From positions 1-9,040 of the forward strand of contig USQL01000084.1 in assembly GCA_900556935.1 (NCBI GenBank): DNA of 9,040 nt, written 5' to 3'. The notes below the pieces were generated by a model, which was not told the DNA's origin, ran no database searches, and saw only the letters and a program-made list of their open reading frames with translations. This document shows positions 5,643 to 9,040 of this stretch, one piece after another. Position 1 is the first letter of the stretch. Every line of letters starts with the position of its first letter. The position numbers and the translations under genes were made by a program. This DNA comes from an uncultured Eubacteriales bacterium. GTDB taxonomy: Bacteria > Bacillota > Clostridia > Oscillospirales > Oscillospiraceae.

Positions 5643-5666
5643 CAAACCGGAAAAAAGAGATATAAT
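5639..5666 (+). promoter_or_regulatory. Full-consensus promoter of thiT overlapping the HIT stop codon
   Basis: TTGACA (5639-5644), 16 bp, TATAAT (5661-5666). Both hexamers are perfect. The TGA stop of the HIT gene (5640-5642) lies inside the -35 box. Predicted start is near 5673, just before the riboswitch. Confidence 0.85.
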
Positions 5667-5685
5667 AGCCTCAATCGCATAGCGC

Positions 5686-5778
5686 CGTCTTCGGGGTGCC
5701 GGTGAACCGGCTGAGATAGGGATAGTGAGCCCTGACCCGTCTAACCTGATGCGGATCATGCCGCCGTAGGGAAAGATG
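5686..5778 (+). ncRNA. TPP riboswitch (THI element) upstream of thiT
   Basis: The thiamine pyrophosphate aptamer is recognisable from its conserved blocks in order: GGGGTGCC (5693-5700), GGCTGAGAT (5709-5717; pyrimidine pocket), ACCC then AACCTGAT (5743-5750) and GGATCATGCC (5753-5762; pyrophosphate side), and CGTAGGGAA (5765-5773). Helix P1 closes the aptamer by pairing CGTCTT (5686-5691) with AAGATG (5773-5778). It lies between a perfect promoter and the thiamine transporter gene, as expected. The downstream sequence can form either a terminator or an antiterminator, so it should switch thiT off when TPP is abundant. Confidence 0.96.
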
Positions 5779-5803
5779 CGTACCGGACCTTTTGGTGCCG
5801 CAT
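5776..5803 (+). promoter_or_regulatory. Candidate antiterminator hairpin of the TPP riboswitch
   Basis: ATGCGTACC (5776-5784) can pair with GGTGCCGCAT (5794-5803) through nine pairs with one bulged C and one G-T pair. It uses the 3' strand of P1 (5776-5778) and the left arm of the terminator (from 5795). It therefore excludes both the closed aptamer and the terminator, the usual OFF-switch logic. This is a pairing read by eye. Confidence 0.65.
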
Positions 5804-5836
5804 TGTACCCGGACAGGCTGCAATGCGGTACTTTTT
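5795..5836 (+). terminator. Riboswitch-controlled intrinsic terminator before thiT
   Basis: GTGCCGCATTG (5795-5805) pairs with CAATGCGGTAC (5821-5831) over 11 bp, including one G-T pair, followed directly by TTTTT (5832-5836). It ends 5 bases before the thiT Shine-Dalgarno. It would also stop readthrough from the HIT operon. Confidence 0.9.
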
Positions 5837-5853
5837 ATTTGGAGGTCTATCCT

Positions 5854-6408
5854 ATGCAAACATCCCACACCAAGCTGCGCTCCCTGACCGAGGGTGCCAT
5901 TCTCATCGCCCTGGCGGAGATCCTCTCCTTCCTGCCCCTGTACAAAATGCCCTGGGGCGGCTCGCTGGATCTGGCCATGCTGCCCATTATCGTCTTCTGC
6001 GTCCGCTGGGGCTTTGGTCCCGGCCTGATTGTCAGCTTCGCCCACGCCCTGCTGCAGACCCTGTTTGAGGGCGGCATCGCCATCGGCTGGGAGAGCATCC
6101 TGGGCGATTTCCTGGTTGCTTACACGGTGCTGGGCCTTGCGGGCCTGTTCAAGGGCAAGTTCTATCCCGCGACCGTTGTCGCCTGTGTGGCCCGGTTCCT
6201 GGTGCACTATGTGGTGGGCGCTACCATCTGGGCCGAGTACATGCCGGAGACCTTCTTCAACATGACCATGACCACCCCCTGGATTTACTCCGCCCTGTAT
6301 AACGCCGCCTACATGCTGCCGGATATGCTGCTGATTCTCCTGGTGGGCTTCATCCTCATGAAGACCCCCGCCAAGAAGTACCTGCTGGGCCAGGACCTGC
6401 AGGGCTAA
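5854..6408 (+). CDS. thiT: Thiamine ECF transporter substrate-binding subunit ThiT
   Basis: This 184-residue membrane protein is the S component of an energy-coupling factor transporter that captures thiamine. About six hydrophobic helices are visible. Residues matching the thiamine site known from Lactococcus ThiT are Trp34 (MPWGGS), Asp85 in the place of Glu84, His118 (ARFLVHYV), Trp126 (ATIWAEY), Tyr145 and Asn150 (YSALYNAAYMLP). The family block SLDLAMLPIIVFCVRWG (37-53) is present. The start at 5854 follows GGAGG (5841-5845) at 8 nt; an in-frame ATG at 5776 lies in the riboswitch P1 helix and is rejected. The TPP riboswitch upstream independently supports the role. No EcfA, EcfA' or EcfT gene is nearby, so it must share a module encoded elsewhere, as is usual for group II ECF systems. 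Confidence 0.95.
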   Translation: MQTSHTKLRSLTEGAILIALAEILSFLPLYKMPWGGSLDLAMLPIIVFCVRWGFGPGLIVSFAHALLQTLFEGGIAIGWESILGDFLVAYTVLGLAGLFKGKFYPATVVACVARFLVHYVVGATIWAEYMPETFFNMTMTTPWIYSALYNAAYMLPDMLLILLVGFILMKTPAKKYLLGQDLQG

Positions 6409-6415
6409 GCCCACC

Positions 6416-6443
6416 GCCCCTTGGGGCAGAACCTTCCGGAAGG
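6416..6443. repeat. Two small palindromes after thiT
   Basis: GCCCCTTGGGGC (6416-6427, 5-bp arms) and the perfect 12-bp palindrome CCTTCCGGAAGG (6432-6443) follow the thiT stop. They resemble shards of the hairpin repeats at the window ends, but are too short to assign. No U-tract follows them. Confidence 0.4.
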
Positions 6444-6462
6444 AATTCAAGTGATTGCAAGC

Positions 6463-6498
6463 AACCCCGCCTCTGCGTTTTTGCAGCGGCGGGGTTTT
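6463..6498. terminator. Intrinsic terminator between converging thiT and Fe-S gene
   Basis: AACCCCGCC + CTGC (6463-6476) pairs with GCAG + GGCGGGGTT (6483-6496), interrupted by a single T-C mismatch, with a six-base GTTTTT loop. TTTT (6495-6498) follows on the + strand. The minus direction has a weaker T-tract, so it mainly serves thiT and perhaps also the Fe-S gene ending at 6518. Confidence 0.8.
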
Positions 6499-6517
6499 AG
6501 ACTGTCGTAAAACGGAA

Positions 6518-7198
6518 TTACCGGACGGAGCCGTCCGTTGTGATGATTTTGGTCTGGCAGGGGATGTCCTTCCCACAGGCGGACAGGGCGTTTTCCACCG
6601 CCCGCTGCAGCCCGCCGCAGCAGGGGACCTCCATCCGCAGGACGGTGACGGATTGGATGGCGTTGTTTTGGAAAATGGCGGTGAGCTTTTCCGTGTAGTC
6701 CCCCGCGTCCAGCTTGGGGCAGCCGATGAGCAGGGTTTTGCCCCGGAGGAAATCCCGGTGGAAGTCCCCGTAGGCGTAGGCGGTGCAGTCCGCGGCCACC
6801 AGCACATGGGCGTTTTCCAGCCAGGGGGCGGTGGTGGGCACCAGCTTCAGCTGCACCGGCCACTGCCGCAGCTGGCTGGGGCAATGGCCCTCCGGCGCGG
6901 GGGCCTCCGGGGTGCGGGTGCGCATTCTGGTGCCGGGGCAGCCGGTGTGGGCCGCCGCCTTTTCGGCCTTGGCTTTCAGCACGGCCGCCTCGTCATAGGC
7001 CGGGGCCTCCCGGGTTTCAAAGGTGATGGCCCCGGTGGGGCACCCGGGCAGGCAGTCCCCCAGCCCGTCGCAGTAGTGCTCCCGGGCAAGATAGGCCTTG
7101 CCCCCAATCATGGCGATGGCCCCCTCGTGACAGGCCGTCACGCACAGCCCGCAGCCATTGCATTTTTCCTGGTCGATGTGAATAATCTGTCGAATCAT
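6518..7198 (-). CDS. 4Fe-4S ferredoxin-type protein with conserved C-terminal domain
   Basis: This 226-residue protein has an N-terminal ferredoxin-like domain and a longer C-terminal domain. The first cluster site is complete (C13-x2-C16-x2-C19-x3-C23, CNGCGLCVTACHEGAI). The second is C43-x5-C49-x3-C53-P (CDGLGDCLPGCPTGAI), where Leu46 replaces the usual second cysteine; relatives share this pattern as far as I remember. A basic linker (about 85-105) leads to a conserved block SQLRQWPVQL (108-117), then AADC (135-138), AYAYGDFHRDFL (140-151), IGCPKLDAGDY (158-168) and MEVPCCGGL (189-197). The C-terminal cysteines (C138, C160, C193, C194) may bind a further cofactor. Similar proteins occur in anaerobes, sometimes beside hybrid-cluster protein genes. 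GGAGG (7206-7210) is 7 nt before the ATG. The gene is monocistronic with an activator-type promoter. The redox partner is unknown. Confidence 0.85.
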   Translation of the reverse strand: MIRQIIHIDQEKCNGCGLCVTACHEGAIAMIGGKAYLAREHYCDGLGDCLPGCPTGAITFETREAPAYDEAAVLKAKAEKAAAHTGCPGTRMRTRTPEAPAPEGHCPSQLRQWPVQLKLVPTTAPWLENAHVLVAADCTAYAYGDFHRDFLRGKTLLIGCPKLDAGDYTEKLTAIFQNNAIQSVTVLRMEVPCCGGLQRAVENALSACGKDIPCQTKIITTDGSVR

Positions 7199-7239
7199 AA
7201 AGAAACCTCCGAAAGAGAATGTATTTTTGGAACACGTCC

Positions 7240-7245
7240 AGTATA
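7240..7245 (-). promoter_or_regulatory. -10 box of the Fe-S gene promoter
   Basis: TATACT on the minus strand, with predicted start at about 7233. The -35 region (CGCTAT) bears no resemblance to TTGACA, which fits a promoter that needs an activator. Confidence 0.55.
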
Positions 7246-7254
7246 AAACGAAAT

Positions 7255-7297
7255 CCTCCCAAATAGCGTTGCTATAGCAACGGAAATGTTTGGGAGG
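7255..7297 (-). terminator. Nested inverted repeat, possible terminator of the PAP2 operon
   Basis: Outer arms CCTCCCAAA (7255-7263) and TTTGGGAGG (7289-7297) enclose the 16-bp palindrome at 7267-7282. Read on the minus strand, the hairpin is followed by ATTTCGTTTT, an imperfect U-tract. It could terminate readthrough from the PAP2 gene; part of it is also the regulator site described separately. Confidence 0.45.
7267..7282. promoter_or_regulatory. Perfect 16-bp palindrome, probable Crp/Fnr-family activator site
   Basis: CGTTGCTATAGCAACG is identical on both strands. The core GTTGC-TATA-GCAAC has the 5-4-5 layout of Crp/Fnr-type sites. Its centre (between 7274 and 7275) lies 41.5 bases upstream of the start predicted from the -10 box at 7240-7245, the exact position of class II activator sites, and it occupies the region where a -35 box is missing. 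The cognate regulator is not in the window. Confidence 0.65.
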
Positions 7298-7312
7298 TTT
7301 TGGAAAATGAAG

Positions 7313-7333
7313 GGCTCCCCTGAAAGGGGAGCC
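7313..7333 (-). terminator. Hairpin just after the PAP2 gene
   Basis: GGCTCCCC and GGGGAGCC form a perfect 8-bp stem with a 5-base loop, beginning 4 bases past the PAP2 stop. On the minus strand it is followed by CTTCATTTTCC, a poor U-tract. It is either a weak terminator or an mRNA 3' end protector. Confidence 0.6.
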
Positions 7334-7337
7334 AATA

Positions 7338-8033
7338 TTATGCTTTCCCAGCCTGTGCCTTGCGGGCCGTGAACTTTTCCTTCCAATACCTGTGGAACAC
7401 CAGCACCTCGGCAAGCAGACCTACCGGCAGGGCGGCGGCGATATCGATGACGGAGTGCTGCTTGACCACGGCGGTGGACAGGCTGATTAGAATGACGCTG
7501 AAGACCACAAAGACCTTCCAGGGCTTGCCGGCCTGCTTTTCCTTCAGCCAGCAGGAGCCGATGCCTAAGGAGTAGGCCACGTGAAGGGAGGGGCACACGC
7601 CGGTGGGGGTGTCCACCTTGTAGATTAAGGCGGCCAGGTGGGTAAAGAGGTTATTCCGGGCAAATTCCGTGGGCCGCAGGTCCTGGTAGCTGGGGTAGAG
7701 AATGTAGACCGTCATGGCCGCCACCTGGGTGATGATGATGAAAATTTGCAGATTTTTGAAATTCTGGATGTCGTACAGAAGAAAATACCCCAAGCTTAAT
7801 ACAATCAGCGCGTACCAGAAGCAGTAGGGGATGAAGAAAAACTCGTTAAAGGGGATGATTTCATCCAGACGGCTGTGGATTAAATGGCAGCTTTCCACGG
7901 GGATAAAGTTCTCCGTCAGGTAGTAGAACAGGAAGTATACCAGCCACCCCAGCAGCAGCTTCAGGTGGGAAAACTCTGGCCGGTTGATTTTGCTCAGCCG
8001 GAAGGTGCGGTAGTCAACGACAGGTTGTTTCAT
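7338..8033 (-). CDS. PAP2 superfamily membrane phosphatase
   Basis: This 231-residue membrane protein is a PAP2 (phosphatidic acid phosphatase type 2) family member, closer to the Aur1/inositolphosphotransferase-like PAP2_3 group than to classic PgpB. Visible motifs are DLRP (118-121), CPSLHV (147-152; His151 of the second PAP2 motif) and KQHSVID (191-197; His193 and Asp197 of the third motif). In place of the canonical Ser-Arg of motif three it has T187-A-V-V. Hydrophobic helices lie at about 24-42, 65-88, 95-114, 128-160, 173-188 and 196-214. It should act on a lipid phosphate or transfer a phospho-alcohol head group. The ATG overlaps the stop of the acyltransferase-like gene (ATGA, 8030-8033), and GAGG (8041-8044) is its ribosome binding site. 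That coupling suggests both work on the same lipid pathway; the substrate is unknown. Confidence 0.85.
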   Translation of the reverse strand: MKQPVVDYRTFRLSKINRPEFSHLKLLLGWLVYFLFYYLTENFIPVESCHLIHSRLDEIIPFNEFFFIPYCFWYALIVLSLGYFLLYDIQNFKNLQIFIIITQVAAMTVYILYPSYQDLRPTEFARNNLFTHLAALIYKVDTPTGVCPSLHVAYSLGIGSCWLKEKQAGKPWKVFVVFSVILISLSTAVVKQHSVIDIAAALPVGLLAEVLVFHRYWKEKFTARKAQAGKA

Positions 8034-8788
8034 AGAATCGCCTCGGTGGATAGATTTGTCGTGTAGTTCTTTTTGGGAATATTGGGGTAGGGGACCACCA
8101 CGTGCTCCGGAAGTCCCTCGGCGATGGCGGTGATCTCGTCCATCAGGGTCTGGCAGATGCGTCTGCGCTCGTCGGCGATGGGGGCGGTGTGGTCAAAACG
8201 GATGGGCTTGCCAAAGTAGAAGCTGTGCAGCTTGGGGGCTAAGTACATGGGCACGAAGTTCAGCTCCACGCCGGTGCGCTTGTAGTAGAGCTTGGCCACG
8301 TCCACGAAATTTTCCTGGAATTTGCACAGAATCTGGTTGTAGCCCTGCTTGCACTCGGGGAAGATAATAATGTGCTCCCCGGCCTGGAGCTTTTTCACCG
8401 TGTCCCGGAAGGTGTTGATGACCCGGGTGTCGTGGTACACGGCGATGGTGTCGCCGCAGCGCATAATGCAGGCGGCAATGGGGGCGATGATGTAGGAGAG
8501 CACCCGGAACAGGGGCTTGAGTGCCTTGGGCTTCTCGTCCCAGAAGTCGTGATAGGCGTAGTCCGGCACCTCCTTGGCGCGCATCATCTGCCCGGCGCAC
8601 CAGATGGCCCGTTTTCCCGGGAAATAGAGCTCCGCCACAATGGGCCCGTTGGCCTGGGAATGGTTGCCAACGATGATTGAGGGCTCCTGAGGCAGATTCT
8701 CCAGCCCCTGGGCCTTGGTTTTGGGATAGAAAAGCTTTACCAGATTCCAGCATGCGTTATAAATTCCTTTTTCAAACCAAGCTTTCAC
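8030..8788 (-). CDS. PlsC-like acyltransferase (lysophosphatidate acyltransferase family), divergent motif
   Basis: This 252-residue protein resembles the PlsC family, which esterifies lysophosphatidic acid to phosphatidic acid at the membrane. The block IIVGNHSQANGP (38-49) is the site of the catalytic H-x4-D motif, but the aspartate position is Gly48. The second motif FPEG is FPEC (143-146). Further block: FVPMYLAP (178-185). The variation may be a feature of a subfamily or may mean another reaction. The start is GTG at 8788 because GGGAGG (8797-8802) is 8 nt upstream; longer versions would run into the promoter and repeat. The ATGA overlap couples it to the PAP2 gene, an acyltransferase-phosphatase pairing that fits phospholipid or glycolipid remodelling. 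No strong transmembrane anchor is obvious; a hydrophobic patch lies at about 97-110. Confidence 0.78.
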   Translation of the reverse strand: MKAWFEKGIYNACWNLVKLFYPKTKAQGLENLPQEPSIIVGNHSQANGPIVAELYFPGKRAIWCAGQMMRAKEVPDYAYHDFWDEKPKALKPLFRVLSYIIAPIAACIMRCGDTIAVYHDTRVINTFRDTVKKLQAGEHIIIFPECKQGYNQILCKFQENFVDVAKLYYKRTGVELNFVPMYLAPKLHSFYFGKPIRFDHTAPIADERRRICQTLMDEITAIAEGLPEHVVVPYPNIPKKNYTTNLSTEAIL

Positions 8789-8796
8789 GGCCCGTT

Positions 8797-8802
8797 CCTC
8801 CC
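8797..8802 (-). promoter_or_regulatory. Ribosome binding site deciding the GTG start of the acyltransferase gene
   Basis: GGGAGG on the minus strand, 8 nt before the GTG at 8788. No ATG lies at a suitable distance in this frame. Confidence 0.7.
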
Positions 8803-8824
8803 ATTCTCTTTCATAATGGAGCCT

Positions 8825-8852
8825 ATTGTAAAGGAGAATGCTAAACTGTGAA
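8825..8852 (-). promoter_or_regulatory. Promoter of the acyltransferase-PAP2 operon
   Basis: On the minus strand, TTCACA (8847-8852), a 16-bp spacer and TACAAT (8825-8830). The -35 box lies inside TTATTCACA (8847-8855), which fits the DnaA box pattern TTATNCACA. CACAGTTTA also occurs twice, 11 bases apart, across this region (about 8841-8860). Confidence 0.6.
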
Positions 8853-8874
8853 TAAACTGTGGCGGATTTCAAAA

Positions 8875-8911
8875 AGCTTCCCCCTGGGGAAGCTGGCTCG
8901 GCGTAGCCGAG
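8875..8911 (+). repeat. Double-hairpin dispersed repeat (CTTCCCC/GGGGAAG plus CTCGGC/GCCGAG)
   Basis: Two adjoining perfect hairpins: AGCTTCCCC/GGGGAAGCT (8875-8894, loop CT) and CTCGGC/GCCGAG (8897-8911, loop GTA). The following GACTGATGAGGGG is typical of a repeat seen many times in gut Clostridia genomes. It lies directly upstream of the acyltransferase promoter. Confidence 0.75.
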
Positions 8912-8961
8912 ACTGATGAGGGGCGGCACGCAGAACCGGTGCAGAGAAACCTCGGGCGAAT

Positions 8962-9040
8962 ACGTATACCCCCGGACGGAAGCCTAAAAGCCTTCTCCTG
9001 CTGGAGAAGGTCCCCGCCGCAGCGGGGGAATGTGGAGGGG
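8962..9040 (+). repeat. Dispersed hairpin repeat, family A, right copy
   Basis: ACGTATACCCCC (8962-8973), a short tail with AAGCCTA, the hairpin CCTTCTCC/GGAGAAGG (8991-9010) and then a second hairpin CCCCGC/GCGGGG (9012-9027). The first part is an inverted relative of 7-53, with changes on both sides of the hairpin that keep the pairing. The repeat runs to the window edge. Confidence 0.75.

Noticed and set aside
5671..6807. 378-codon open frame on the - strand covering the TPP riboswitch, thiT and the end of the Fe-S gene
   Set aside because: It is a shadow of GC-rich genes on both strands, crosses a riboswitch and two terminators, and shows no family resemblance.
6455..7246. 263-codon open frame on the + strand opposite the Fe-S gene
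   Set aside because: It is Gly-rich, without motifs or start signal, and antisense to a well-supported 4Fe-4S protein.
7199..7414. N-terminal extension of the Fe-S protein by 72 codons
   Set aside because: It would run through the PAP2 gene end, hairpins and the promoter; ATG at 7198 has GGAGG 7 nt upstream and begins the ferredoxin domain.
8789..8929. N-terminal extension of the acyltransferase-like protein by 47 codons
   Set aside because: The extension is encoded by the promoter and the hairpin repeat; a GTG with a good ribosome binding site at 8788 is preferred.

Overview
The window looks like chromosome of an anaerobic, low-redox gut Clostridia member, most likely Oscillospiraceae-like. 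The basis is protein flavour (Firmicutes-type ThiT, CooT, DUF3786, clostridial Rpn-type nuclease, small multidrug export protein), strong AGGAGG-type ribosome binding sites, GC-rich codon usage, and short hairpin-forming dispersed repeats typical of these genomes. No phage, plasmid, CRISPR, rRNA or tRNA signal was found. Species cannot be named from the sequence alone.

Layout, left to right. Bases 1-110 hold a partial hairpin repeat and a half copy of a second repeat. A YdcF/DUF218 gene (220-870, +) follows its own extended -10 promoter. It converges on alaA, an alanine/glutamate-type aminotransferase (2151-943, -), across a bidirectional terminator (871-925). A 100-bp element with terminal inverted repeats (2262-2361) separates alaA from a DUF3786 gene (3002-2382, -). 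A divergent promoter region then leads to an AT-richer Rpn-family PD-(D/E)XK nuclease gene (3172-4020, +) with a TTG start.

Next on the + strand is a two-gene metal-handling operon (His/Cys-rich protein, then CooT nickel-binding protein, 4109-4672). It has a perfect TTGACA-17-TATAAT promoter and an intrinsic terminator. A small export-family membrane protein plus HIT hydrolase operon (4809-5642) follows. A second full-consensus promoter overlaps the HIT stop codon and drives a TPP riboswitch with a readable antiterminator/terminator switch, controlling the thiamine ECF-transporter subunit thiT (5854-6408).

The right third is on the - strand: an acyltransferase-like gene (8788-8030) translationally coupled by an ATGA overlap to a PAP2-family membrane phosphatase (8033-7338), then a 4Fe-4S protein (7198-6518). 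The Fe-S gene's promoter lacks a good -35 box and carries a perfect 16-bp palindrome centred at -41.5, the geometry of a class II Crp/Fnr activator site. Bases 8875-9040 are hairpin repeats, and one is an inverted relative of the repeat at bases 7-53.

Most genes are ordinary housekeeping or accessory functions. The best leads are the palindrome upstream of the Fe-S gene, the acyltransferase-like protein lacking the catalytic Asp next to its PAP2 partner, the His-rich/CooT metal operon, the DUF3786 gene, and the repeat families. I did not find convincing evidence for a wholly new multi-gene system.
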